Of a stretch of 64,000 bases of DNA, positions 17,635-26,364 are shown in pieces (position 1 is the first letter of the stretch; the number at the start of each line of letters is the position of its first letter). Below the pieces are notes generated by a model. It was given only the letters and a program-made list of their open reading frames with translations. It searched no databases and was not told the DNA's origin. Source of the DNA: Chersky-267 sp963744115 (GTDB lineage: Bacteria; Chloroflexota; Limnocylindria; Limnocylindrales; CSP1-4); assembly GCA_963744115.1 (NCBI GenBank), contig CAVUSI010000003.1, forward strand, positions 1,612,001 through 1,676,000, written 5' to 3'. Position numbers and translations under genes: made by a program.

Positions 17635-18631
17635 TCAGGCCGGGCTCGACAGGGCGGTCGCCGCAGCGGACCCCGGCACGGGGTCGGGCGGATCGATCAG
17701 GACCTTGTCCGGCGCGAGCCGACCGTCCCGGACGGCCGCGATCGCGACGACACGGCCCGCATCGTCGACCAGGATGATCCGATCCGCGGGATCGACCCTC
17801 GATGGGATGCCGGCCGCCGGGCGGACGAACTGGCCGCGACCGACGGCGACGGTCTCGGGTCCGCTCAGGACGACCCGCGGGAAGCGGTCGAGCCCGCTGT
17901 CGATCGGCAGGAGCAGCGGTTCGAGGCCGGCCGGACCATCCGCGACAGCCGAGCGGACCTCGTCGAGCGGATGCGCCTCGTCGATGCCGAACCCGCCCGA
18001 CGACGTGCGACGGAGCGAACCGAGGTAGGCGGCGCTGCCGACCGCTCGTCCGAGATCCCGGGCGATCGACCGGACGTAGGTCCCTGCCGAACAGTCGACC
18101 TCGATCACGGCGAGCGGACGGTCCGGGTCCGATCCGTCCCACTCGGCGAGCTCGAGCCGGTCGATGGTGACCTCGCGCGGCGCGAGCTCGGGCGTCTGTC
18201 CGGCCCGGGCCAGGGCGTACGCGCGCCGGCCGCCGAGCTTGACCGCGGAGTAGGCCGGCGGGACCTGGACGATCGGCCCGCGGAAGGCGGCCAGCGCGGC
18301 CTCGATCGTCGGCCGGTCGGGGGCCGGCCCGTCGGACCGGGGTCAGCTCGCCGTCGAGGTCGTCGGTCGTCGAGCTCGCCCCGAAGCAGACCGTCGCCCG
18401 GTAGGACTTCCGATCGCCGAGGTGGTACTCCACGAGGCGGGTCGCCCGACCGAGGAAGATCGGCAGCACGCCCGTCGCGAACGGGTCGAGGGTCCCGCCG
18501 TGGCCCACGCGGCGGGTCTCTGCGAGCCGGCGGATGAGGGCGACCACGTCGTGCGAGGTCGGTCCGGCGGGTTTGGCCACCACCAGGATCCCGTCGAGCC
18601 CCGTGCCGCCGGCCCTGCCCGACCGGCTCAC
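17635..18631 (-). CDS. truB: tRNA pseudouridine(55) synthase TruB; one-base frame break
   Basis: About 331 residues when repaired. Makes pseudouridine 55 in the T arm of tRNA. N-terminal part: GILVVAKPAGPTSHDVVALI, then GHGGTLDPFATGVLPIFLGR with the catalytic Asp. After the break: PIVQVPPAYSAVKLGGRRAY, then SAGTYVRSIARDLG and a C-terminal PUA-like region. The frame changes at 18331-18340 (a CCGG step), where one base is in excess between ELTPV and DGPAPDRPTIEAAL. GTG start at 18631 overlaps the nrnA stop (GTGA). Confidence 0.88.
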
Positions 18632-19647
18632 CGGTCGACCGCGGCGGCCAGCCGCCGGGCGGCCTGGAGGACCGCCTCCTGCGCCTCGGCCATCGGGAGG
18701 GGGATCGTCGCACCGGCTGCCCGGGCATGCCCGCCGCCACCGAACGGGCCGGTCAGGACCGTCGCGTCGACGCCACCCGACTTCGTCCGGACGCTGATCC
18801 GCGTCGCCGAGCCCTGCTCCTTGAACACGATCGTGACCTCGGCCTGGTCGGCCTGGGACAGGAGGTCGATGATCCCTTCCGAGTGCGCCGCGGCGGCCCC
18901 GGTCGCGACGAGATCGGCGTCGGTCAGGGTCGACCAGACGACCCGGCCCCCGTCGACCGCCTCGAGTCGGTGGAGCACCCGGCCGAACAGGCGGAGCTGT
19001 GAATCCGGCTTCGACCGGTACAGCCGCCGGGAGATCTCGCTGAGCGGCGCACCCGCCTCGACGAGCGCGGCGGCGACCGACAATGTCCGCGGGGTCGCGT
19101 TCGGGTGGGCGAATGTCGCCGTGTCCATCACGATGCCGGCCATCAGTACCCCCGCGAGGCTCCCCTCCCCCGCGGTCAGCGGGACGGCCATCCGCGTTGC
19201 CAGCAGGGTCACCATCTCGCACGTCGCCGCGGCAGCGGGGTCGATCCAGTCGGTCGTGCCGCCACCTTCGTTCGAGACGTGGTGGTCGATCACGACCGTC
19301 GGCACGGCGGCGAACAGGGCGCGATGCCGGTGGCGGACGGCGCCGACCCGATCGAGCGACCCGCAATCGACGAGCACGAGCCGGTCATAGCGCCGCTCCG
19401 GGTCCGGATCGATCCGGACGCGATCGATCCCCGGCATGAAGGCATACAGGGCGGGCGGCGGGTCGGTGCAGATCGAGCTGGCCCGGCCACCCCGGGACTC
19501 CACCATGAGCGCGATCGCGAGCGAGGCGCCGAGCGTGTCGGCGTCGGGGTTCTCGTGGCTGACCACGAGGACATCTCTGGCCGTCGAGAGCGCATCGACG
19601 ACGGCGTCGGGCACGGCCGAGACCCAGGGCGACAGGTCGACCGTCAT
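18628..19647 (-). CDS. nrnA: DHH-family oligoribonuclease / pAp phosphatase (NrnA-like)
   Basis: 339 residues from the ATG at 19647, the usual NrnA size. Degrades 2-5 nt RNA to mononucleotides and in some species removes phosphate from pAp. Motifs: VVSHENPDADTLGASLAIAL, LVDCGSLDR, the DHH triad in VVIDHHVSNEG, and the DHHA1 domain ending with the FGGGGHARAAG glycine loop. It is always found in this position, between rbfA and truB. As sequenced, the frame is also open upstream through rbfA without a stop, so a fused protein cannot be excluded; a GGAAG ribosome site before 19647 favours a separate start. Confidence 0.88.
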   Translation of the reverse strand: MTVDLSPWVSAVPDAVVDALSTARDVLVVSHENPDADTLGASLAIALMVESRGGRASSICTDPPPALYAFMPGIDRVRIDPDPERRYDRLVLVDCGSLDRVGAVRHRHRALFAAVPTVVIDHHVSNEGGGTTDWIDPAAAATCEMVTLLATRMAVPLTAGEGSLAGVLMAGIVMDTATFAHPNATPRTLSVAAALVEAGAPLSEISRRLYRSKPDSQLRLFGRVLHRLEAVDGGRVVWSTLTDADLVATGAAAAHSEGIIDLLSQADQAEVTIVFKEQGSATRISVRTKSGGVDATVLTGPFGGGGHARAAGATIPLPMAEAQEAVLQAARRLAAAVDR

Positions 19648-20223
19648 CGCTTCGGCTTCCGGGCACCGCCGCGGCGCGCCGGACCGCGGCTTCGATGTCG
19701 GCAGCGGCCTCGTACCGGAGCCCGTCGATCCGGACCCGGGCGGTCGCCGCCTCGAGCGGACCCGGGCGGTCGACGGTGGCTCGGCCGCCGGTGGGGGCTC
19801 GTCGGTCAGGTCGCCCTCGTGGCGCATCCGGACGATCGGGGTCGGCAGCGTCTCGCCGTCGGGCGGCTCGTCGTCCGGCGTCCGGCCGGCCTCGAGCTCG
19901 TCGAGCAGGTGGAGGATCCGGGTCCCACGCTCCAGGGTGTCGTCGAGGTGGACGTGCAGGTTCGGGATCCGCCGCAGGCGGAGCCGTGCGCCCAGCTCGT
20001 GACGGACGAAGGGCATCGCCCGCTCGAGCGCGGCGATCGTCTGCGTACGCTCGCCCTGCTGGCCGATGACGCTGATCCAGATCCGGGCGTGGGCCAGGTC
20101 CGGGGTCGTCTCGACCCGGGTGACGGTCGCGAAGCCGACCCGCGGATCCTTCACCTCACGGGTCAGGATCGAGCCGATCTCCTGGCGGAGGAGCTCGTCG
20201 ATCCGATCGGTGCGCGCGGTCAT
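19648..20223 (-). CDS. rbfA: 30S ribosome-binding factor RbfA, open into nrnA
   Basis: The first 115 residues are a normal RbfA (KH-like fold that matures the 5' end of 16S rRNA): MTARTDRIDELLRQEIGSIL, REVKDPRVGFATVTRVE, HVHLDDTLERGTRILHLLDE. A Pro/Glu-rich tail follows and runs in frame into the DHH gene without a stop. Around 19650-19760 another frame reads as ordinary protein (ARVRIDGLRYEAAADIEAAV), and a third ends with a TGA overlapping the nrnA ATG, so one or more indels probably hide the true C-terminus. Starts four bases after infB. Confidence 0.8.
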
Positions 20224-20227
20224 CGGG

Positions 20228-22129
20228 TCAGTTGGAGACCGCCCGGCTGACGCTCTTCTGGCTGAAGCATTCGATCACGTCACCCTCGACCAGGTCGTGG
20301 TAGTTCGCCAGGCCGATGCCGCACTCGAAGTTGCGTTCGACCTCGCGGACGTCGTCGCGGAACCGGCGGAGCGACTCGATCCGGTCGGTCGCCACGACCT
20401 TGCCGCCGCGCCAGACGCGGGCGCCGCCGCGGACGATCCGGCCGTCGGTCACGAAACAGCCGGCGATGACCGTGCTCTTGCCGACCTTGAAGATCTGGCG
20501 GACCTCGGCTCGACCCTCGATGACCTCGACGATCTCGGGCTCGAGCAGCCCCTTGAGCGCCGCATCGATGTCGTCGGTCAGCTTGTAGATGATGTCGTAG
20601 ATCCGGACATCGACGCCCTCGGCGTCGGCCGACCGGCGGGCCGTGTCGGTGATCTTGGTGTTGAACCCGACGACGATCGCATCGGAGGCCGTGGCCAGCA
20701 TGATGTCGTTGTCGGTGATGTCGCCGGCGCCCTCGTGGAGGACGTTGAGTCGGACATCCTCGGTCGACAGCTGGTCGAGCGCGTGGGTGATCGCCCCGAG
20801 CGATCCGGCCACGTCCGACTTGAGGATGATCCGGAGCTCCTTGGCCTGGCCGGCCTGGATCTGCCGGTAGAGGTCCTCGAGCGTCGCCCGACCGCTGCCG
20901 TCGCCGCTCTTGGCGGCCGCCGCCAGCTTCCGCGACTCGACGGTCGCCCGGGCTTCCTTCTCGTCGGCGACGGCCCGCAGGATGTCGCCGGCCTCCGGGA
21001 CCTCGGACAGGCCGAGGACGACCGCGGCCGTCGACGGGCCGGCCTGCTTGATCCGCTTGCCGGTCGAGCTCTCGAGCGCCCGGACCTTCCCGTACGTCTC
21101 GCCGACGACGATGACGTCGCCGACCCGGAGCGTCCCGGTCTGGACGATGGCGGTCGCCACCGGGCCACGGCCCTTGTCGAGCTCGGCCTCGACGATCGTG
21201 CCGATGGCCGGTCGCTTCGGGTTGGCCTTGAGCTCCTGGAGATCGGCCACCAGGAGGACCATGTCGAGCAGCTCGTCCAGTCCGAGTCGAGCCTTGGCCG
21301 AGACGGGCACGAGCGGCGTGTCGCCGCCGTACTCCTCGACGATGACGTTGGCCTCGGACAGCTCGGTCTTGACGCGGTCCGGGTTCGCGTCGGGCTTGTC
21401 GATCTTGTTGAGGGCGATGATGATCGGCACCTTCGCCGCCCGGGCGTGGTGGATCGCCTCGAGGGTCTGGGGCATGACCCCGTCGTCCGCCGCCACGACG
21501 ACGACCGCGATGTCGGTGACCCGAGCGCCGCGCGCACGCATCGCGGTGAAGGCCTCGTGACCCGGCGTGTCGAGGAAGACGATCCGACGACCGTCGCGGG
21601 TGACCTCGCTGGCGCCGATGTGCTGGGTGATCCCGCCACGCTCGGCGGCGGCGACCTCGGTCGTCCGGATGGCGTCGAGGAGGCTCGTCTTGCCGTGGTC
21701 GACATGGCCCATCACGGTCACGATCGGGGCCCGAGTCTCGAGCAGCGACGGATCGTCCTCCTCGTAGAGGACCTCCTTCGTCGCCTCGTCCGGGGTCTCC
21801 TCGCCGTCGGCATCGGCCACGCCGGCGCTGACGGCGACCGTGTCGTCGACCTCGTAGCCGAGCTCACCGGCGACGAGCGCCGCCGTATCGCGGTCGATGA
21901 GCTGGTTGATCGTCGCGAAGATCCCGCTCTTGATCAGCTCGCGGATGACGTCGGCCGGGTTGACCGCCAGGAGCTCGGCGAGCTCCTTGACCGTGATCGT
22001 CGGCGGCAGCTCGAGCGCGCCACGCTCCCTGGGATCCGCGACCTGGACCTGCGACTGCCCCTGGCCGTCGCGTCGCGGCGGCTTGCGCGGGCCGCGCCGG
22101 CCGCGGGTGCCGCTCCTACTCCTCGCCAC
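20228..22129 (-). CDS. infB: Translation initiation factor IF-2
   Basis: 633 residues with a short N-terminus. Brings fMet-tRNA to the 30S subunit with GTP. Seen: an IF2_N module (TITVKELAELLAVNPADVIR), the G domain with G1 GHVDHGKTSLLDAI, G3 DTPGHEAF and G4 NKIDKPDANP, followed by domains II, III and the fMet-binding C2 domain (FECGIGLANYHDLVEGDVIE). GTG start overlaps the end of ylxR by 14 bases. Confidence 0.97.
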   Translation of the reverse strand: MARSRSGTRGRRGPRKPPRRDGQGQSQVQVADPRERGALELPPTITVKELAELLAVNPADVIRELIKSGIFATINQLIDRDTAALVAGELGYEVDDTVAVSAGVADADGEETPDEATKEVLYEEDDPSLLETRAPIVTVMGHVDHGKTSLLDAIRTTEVAAAERGGITQHIGASEVTRDGRRIVFLDTPGHEAFTAMRARGARVTDIAVVVVAADDGVMPQTLEAIHHARAAKVPIIIALNKIDKPDANPDRVKTELSEANVIVEEYGGDTPLVPVSAKARLGLDELLDMVLLVADLQELKANPKRPAIGTIVEAELDKGRGPVATAIVQTGTLRVGDVIVVGETYGKVRALESSTGKRIKQAGPSTAAVVLGLSEVPEAGDILRAVADEKEARATVESRKLAAAAKSGDGSGRATLEDLYRQIQAGQAKELRIILKSDVAGSLGAITHALDQLSTEDVRLNVLHEGAGDITDNDIMLATASDAIVVGFNTKITDTARRSADAEGVDVRIYDIIYKLTDDIDAALKGLLEPEIVEVIEGRAEVRQIFKVGKSTVIAGCFVTDGRIVRGGARVWRGGKVVATDRIESLRRFRDDVREVERNFECGIGLANYHDLVEGDVIECFSQKSVSRAVSN

Positions 22130-22391
22130 GCTGGGTCCCTCCTTCGTTCGTCGTCATCGTAGCGGCCCGCCCGGCGAGCTCCTCGCGGAGCCCCGCCGGA
22201 AGCGGGACACCGAGGGCCCGGCTGAGGGCCCCCTTGTCGAGCGCCCGGCCCCAGCAGGAGCCGTCGGCGCAGAGATAGGCACCCCGACCGGCCATCCGGC
22301 CGCTCGGGTCGAAGAGCACCTGGCCGTCCGGCGTCCGGACGATCCGGACGAGCTCGCGCTTCGCGCTCGTCGTCCGGCAGGCGACGCACAT
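22116..22391 (-). CDS. ylxR: YlxR family RNA-binding protein
   Basis: 91 residues, the usual YlxR/DUF448 size; found between nusA and infB in most bacteria and able to bind RNA (RNase P partner in Bacillus). Typical sequence: MCVACRTTSAKRELVRIVR, then GRMAGRGAYLCADGSCW. As sequenced it is in frame with the 5' part of nusA, but that comes from the nusA frame break; the repaired nusA stops at 22436 and ylxR starts separately at 22391. Confidence 0.85.
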   Translation of the reverse strand: MCVACRTTSAKRELVRIVRTPDGQVLFDPSGRMAGRGAYLCADGSCWGRALDKGALSRALGVPLPAGLREELAGRAATMTTNEGGTQRGEE

Positions 22392-22435
22392 CCTGGTCGG
22401 CGTGGACCGGCGTCCCGCGCCGACCTCGGCCCGGG

Positions 22436-23873
22436 CTACGACGACACCTCGTCGGCCGCGGCCGCCTTCGTCTTGCGGACGGCCTTCGGCTTGGCCGGCG
22501 CGGGCGGCGTCGGCCGCGTCCGGGTCGACTGCGACCGTCTTCTTCGCCCGGGCCGCCTTCGGCTTCGGCGTCGCGTCGGCGGTCGGCTCCGCTGGTTCGG
22601 ACGCGGCGGGTGCGGCGGGCGCGGCGGGCGCGGCGACCTCGGCGGGCGCGGTCGCCTCAGCGACGGTCTTCTTCGCCCGGGTCGCCTTCGTCTTGGCCGG
22701 CGCAGCGGCGACCGCGACGGTCCCTGCCGCCGGCGCGACCGCGGGATCGGTCGCCGGGACCGGGTCGATCGGCGCGGCTTCGGCCGGTGCAGCGGCCTCG
22801 GCGGCGGCGGCGGCCTTCGCCTCTGCGACGGACACATCGCTCCGGATATCGATCCGCCAGCCGGTCAGCTTGGCCGCCAGTCGGGCGTTCTGCCCTTCGC
22901 GGCCGATCGCCAGCGAGAGCATCCGTTCGGGGACCGTGACGCTGGCGATGCGATGGTCCTCGTCGATCGAGACGTCGAGGACCTGGGCCGGGCTCAGCGC
23001 GTTGGCGACGAAGACCGCCGGATCGTCGTTCCACGGGATCACGTCGATCTTCTCGCCGGCCAGCTCCGCCACGACCGCCTGGACGCGGGCGCCGCGCTGG
23101 CCGACCGTTGCGCCGACCGGGTCGAGACCCTCCTGGCGGCTGGACACGGCGACCTTCGACCGGGAGCCGGCCTCGCGGGCGATGGCCTTGATCTCGACGG
23201 TCCCGCTGTGGATCTCGGGCACTTCGAGCTCGAACAGGCGACGCAGGAAGTTCTTGTGGGCTCGGCTGACGAACAGCTGTGGTCCGCGCAGGCCGCGCCG
23301 GACCTCGAGGACGAGGGCCTTGACCGGCTGGCCGATCCGGTAGTGCTCGAGGGTGGACTGCTCGGTCGTGGCGAGGACGGCCTCCGCCCGCGCCTGTCCG
23401 CCCTGGCCGATGAGGTCCAGGATGATCGCCCGCGGCTCGACCCGGTTCACCGTCCCCGTCACGAGCTCACCCTCGCGGCTGGCGAACTGGTCGTAGGCCA
23501 CGTCGCGCTCGGCCTCACGGAGTCGCTGGAGGACGACCTGCTTGGCCGTCTGGGCGTGGATCCGGCCGAACGCCTCAGGGTCGAGCTCCTCGGTCTCGAC
23601 CAGGTCGCCGAGGCCGGCGGCGGGATCGATGGCATGGGCGTCGTCGACGCTGATCTCCGTCAGTGGGTCCTCGATCTCGGAGACCACCTGCCGTGCGCGG
23701 AAGGTGCGGATCCGGCCCGTCTCGCCGTCGATCCGGACCTGGACGTCCTCGTTGCCCTCGGTCCGCCGATAGGCCGACTGGATGGCGTCCTCGACCGTCC
23801 GGATGAGCTGGTCCCGCGGGACCTGCTTCTCGGCGTTGAGCTGGAGGAGCGCAGTCACGAAATCACGGTTCAT
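22436..23873 (-). CDS. nusA: Transcription termination/antitermination protein NusA; one-base frame break in tail
   Basis: About 478 residues. N-terminal RNA-polymerase-binding domain (MNRDFVTALLQLNAEKQVPR), S1 domain (GELVTGTVNRVEPRAIILDL), two KH domains (DPVGATVGQRGARVQAVVAE; RMLSLAIGREGQNARLAAKL) and an Ala/Pro/Lys-rich tail with repeated RAKKT or TRAKKT steps. In the tail one extra base at 22493-22505 shifts the frame; the repaired end is AVRKTKAAAADEVSS and a stop. Strong GGGAGGCG site before the ATG. First gene of the nusA-pnp operon. Confidence 0.93.
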
Positions 23874-23936
23874 GGTTCGCCTCCCGTCCTGACTGCTGCC
23901 GACGCATCCCCGCCGAATCCGGATGACGGTCCGCCC

Positions 23937-23963
23937 AAAAAGAAACGTGGGGGTCACCCACGT
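23937..23963 (-). terminator. Intrinsic terminator-like hairpin in the probable nusA leader
   Basis: On the minus strand a 7-bp stem ACGTGGG / CCCACGT with a 5-base loop is followed by TTCTTTTT. This is the only textbook intrinsic terminator in the window. It lies 53 bases after the ispG stop and 63 before the nusA start. A -10 hexamer lies upstream of it, so it may be an attenuator of nusA or simply the end of the rpsB-ispG operon. Confidence 0.8.
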
Positions 23964-23990
23964 CACGGAGCGGCCGTTCAGTTAGATGGG

Positions 23991-23996
23991 ACTATA
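23991..23996 (-). promoter_or_regulatory. Candidate -10 for the nusA operon
   Basis: TATAGT on the minus strand, 20 bases past the ispG stop, close to the consensus. If used, RNA would start near 23984 and run through the hairpin at 23963-23937 before nusA. Confidence 0.45.
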
Positions 23997-24016
23997 CACC
24001 CGGACGGGTGGACCCC

Positions 24017-25264
24017 TCAAACGGATGGAGCGGCGACGCCCCCGAATCGTCGCTCGACATAACCCTCGAGGAGGGCCAGGAACTCCGGCACGATGGCATC
24101 CCCCCGCAGGGTCCGATCGAGCTTTCCGTCGATGAAGACCGGCGCCACGGGCTCCTCGAACGTCCCCGGCAGGCTGATCCCGATATCGGCATGCTTGCTC
24201 TCGCCCGGCCCGTTGACGACACAGCCCATCACCGCGACGCGCAGGTCCTCCACCCCGGGGTACGACTCGCGCCAGGTCGGCATCTGGTCCTTCAGGTAGG
24301 TCTGGATGTCGCGCGCCATCTCCTGGAAGAAGGTGGATGTCGTCCGGCCGCAGCCGGGGCAGGCGCTGACCTGCGGGAGGAAGGATCGCAGCCCGAGCGA
24401 CTGGAGGACCTGCTGGGCGACCTCGACCTCCAGCTCGCGTCCGGCGCCCGGTTCGGGCGTGAGCGAGACCCGGATCGTGTCCCCGATCCCGTCGGTCAGG
24501 AGGAGGGCCAGGCCGGCCGTCGAGCCGACGATCCCCTTCATCCCCATCCCCGCCTCGGTCAGGCCGAGATGGAGCGGCAGGTCGGTCCGCGGCGCGAGGC
24601 TGCGGTAGACGTCGACCAGGTCGCGGACACCGGACACCTTGGCCGACAAGATGATCCGATCGTGGCGCAGGCCGGTCGCCTCGGCCAGCTCGGCCGACCG
24701 GACGGCCAATTCGACCATCGCCTCGATCATCACGTCGCGGGCGTCGCGGGGCTCCGCGGTGCGCGCGTTGGCATCCATCAGCTCGGTCAGCAACGCCTGG
24801 TCGAGCGATCCCCAGTTGACCCCGATGCGGACAGGCTTGTCGTGGTCGACGGCCACCCGGACGATCGTCTGGAAGTTCTCGTCGTGGCGCTTGGCCCCGA
24901 CGTTGCCGGGGTTGATCCGGTACTTGGCGAGCGCGGCGGCCGTCTCGGGATAGCGGGTCAGCAGGAGGTGCCCGTTGTAGTGGAAGTCGCCGATGATCGG
25001 CACGTCGACCCCGAGCCCGCGGACCTTGCGGACCATCTCGGGGACGGCCGCTGCCGCTTCGTCGGTGTTGACCGTGACCCGCACGAGCTGACTCCCGGCG
25101 TGCGCCAGGCGGGCGACCTGGATCGCCGTCGCGTCGGCATCCGCCGTGTCCGTGTTCGTCATCGACTGGACGACGATCGGGTGAGCGCTGCCGACGAGGA
25201 CGCCGCCGACGTCGACGCTGACCGTCGCCCGGCGCCGCGGTCGGCCCGCGGCTGGATCGGTCAC
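24017..25264 (-). CDS. ispG: 4-hydroxy-3-methylbut-2-en-1-yl diphosphate synthase IspG
   Basis: 415 residues. Iron-sulfur reductase of the MEP isoprenoid pathway turning MEcPP into HMBPP. TIM-barrel start PIVVQSMTNTDTADADATA, RINPGNVGA, and the [4Fe-4S] cysteines in ACPGCGRT and VMGCVVNGPGE. GTG start overlaps the rseP stop (GTGA). Together with dxr in the same operon it points to MEP-derived isoprenoids feeding uppS. Confidence 0.97.
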   Translation of the reverse strand: MTDPAAGRPRRRATVSVDVGGVLVGSAHPIVVQSMTNTDTADADATAIQVARLAHAGSQLVRVTVNTDEAAAAVPEMVRKVRGLGVDVPIIGDFHYNGHLLLTRYPETAAALAKYRINPGNVGAKRHDENFQTIVRVAVDHDKPVRIGVNWGSLDQALLTELMDANARTAEPRDARDVMIEAMVELAVRSAELAEATGLRHDRIILSAKVSGVRDLVDVYRSLAPRTDLPLHLGLTEAGMGMKGIVGSTAGLALLLTDGIGDTIRVSLTPEPGAGRELEVEVAQQVLQSLGLRSFLPQVSACPGCGRTTSTFFQEMARDIQTYLKDQMPTWRESYPGVEDLRVAVMGCVVNGPGESKHADIGISLPGTFEEPVAPVFIDGKLDRTLRGDAIVPEFLALLEGYVERRFGGVAAPSV

Positions 25265-26364
25265 TGCGCCCGGCCGGGGGCCGTGATGTCGTAGAACGAG
25301 ATCCAGGCCAGGAAGGTCATCAGGAACACGAAGCCGACCAGGTACGTCAGGCGCTCGGCGCGCAGGCTGACCCGTTCGCCGGCGACCGCCTTGAGCAGGA
25401 GCACCGCCACCCGTCCCCCGTCGAGCGGCGGGAACGGCAGGATGTTGACCAGGGCCAGGTTGGCCGACAGGATCCCGGCCAGGTACAGGGTGAAGACCGG
25501 CCCGAGCTGCCAGAACACGTCGCCGACCTGGCTGGCGATCCCGATCGGACCCTGGACGGGTGGCGCCTCGGTCGGATGGTTGACGATCGAGTCGACCAGC
25601 TGACCAAGGCCGTTCCAGATGAGGGTGAGGGCCTGTCCGGTCCGGACGACCGCGATCCGGGCCGCCTCGAGCGGGGTGCGCTGGAAGTAGTCGCCGGTCG
25701 GCGATCCCTTGAGCTGCTCGATCCCGAGGGCCCCATGCCCGACGTCGATCTGGTCGGTCGAGCGGAGGGCGACCGGCACGGCTGCCCTCCCACCCCCGGC
25801 GTGGGTGATCCCGAGGGTGACCGTCCGACCGGCCTGGTCCTTGAGCGCATCGGCGATCGCCGAATGCCCCGGGACCGCCTCGAAGGCGTCGAAGATCCGG
25901 CCGTCGATCGAATCGATCCGGTCGCCGGCGACGAGGCCGGCCGCCATGGCCGGGCTGTCGGCCTGGACCTTGGCGAAGGTCAGCCCCACGGTCGGATTGG
26001 CCAGCCAGGCGATGAGGAAGAAGATCGCGAAGGCCAGGGCGATGTTCATCGCGACCCCGGCGATCAGGATGACCAGCTTGGTCGGCAGCCGTGCCCGGAC
26101 GAACGAACGGGGATCGTCCGAGTCCCCATCCTCGCCTTCGAGCCGGACGAATCCACCGATCGGCAGCCAGTTCAGGGTGTAGAGCGTCTCGCCGTGCGAG
26201 CGCATCACCTTGGCCCGCGGGGGGAAGCCGATCCCGAACTCGTGGACCCGGACGCCGGCCAGCCGGGCGGTCACGAAGTGGCCAAGCTCGTGGATGACGA
26301 CCAGGGCCCCGAGCATCACGATGAAGATGACGATCGTGATCGCGCTCTGGACGACCGGCGTCAT
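25261..26364 (-). CDS. rseP: Site-2 protease RseP (membrane zinc metalloprotease)
   Basis: 367 residues. Intramembrane protease with the zinc motif HELGH in the first helix, a single PDZ domain (about 115-200, with AMAAGLVAGDRIDSIDG), and the second active-site motif NILPFPPLDGGRV; at least three further membrane helices. Releases membrane-anchored regulators or clears signal peptides. ATGA overlap with dxr. Confidence 0.94.
   Translation of the reverse strand: MTPVVQSAITIVIFIVMLGALVVIHELGHFVTARLAGVRVHEFGIGFPPRAKVMRSHGETLYTLNWLPIGGFVRLEGEDGDSDDPRSFVRARLPTKLVILIAGVAMNIALAFAIFFLIAWLANPTVGLTFAKVQADSPAMAAGLVAGDRIDSIDGRIFDAFEAVPGHSAIADALKDQAGRTVTLGITHAGGGRAAVPVALRSTDQIDVGHGALGIEQLKGSPTGDYFQRTPLEAARIAVVRTGQALTLIWNGLGQLVDSIVNHPTEAPPVQGPIGIASQVGDVFWQLGPVFTLYLAGILSANLALVNILPFPPLDGGRVAVLLLKAVAGERVSLRAERLTYLVGFVFLMTFLAWISFYDITAPGRAQ

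Noticed and set aside
22116..23966. True NusA-YlxR fusion protein
   Set aside because: The nusA tail continues to its own stop in the +1 frame, and ylxR has a normal separate start.
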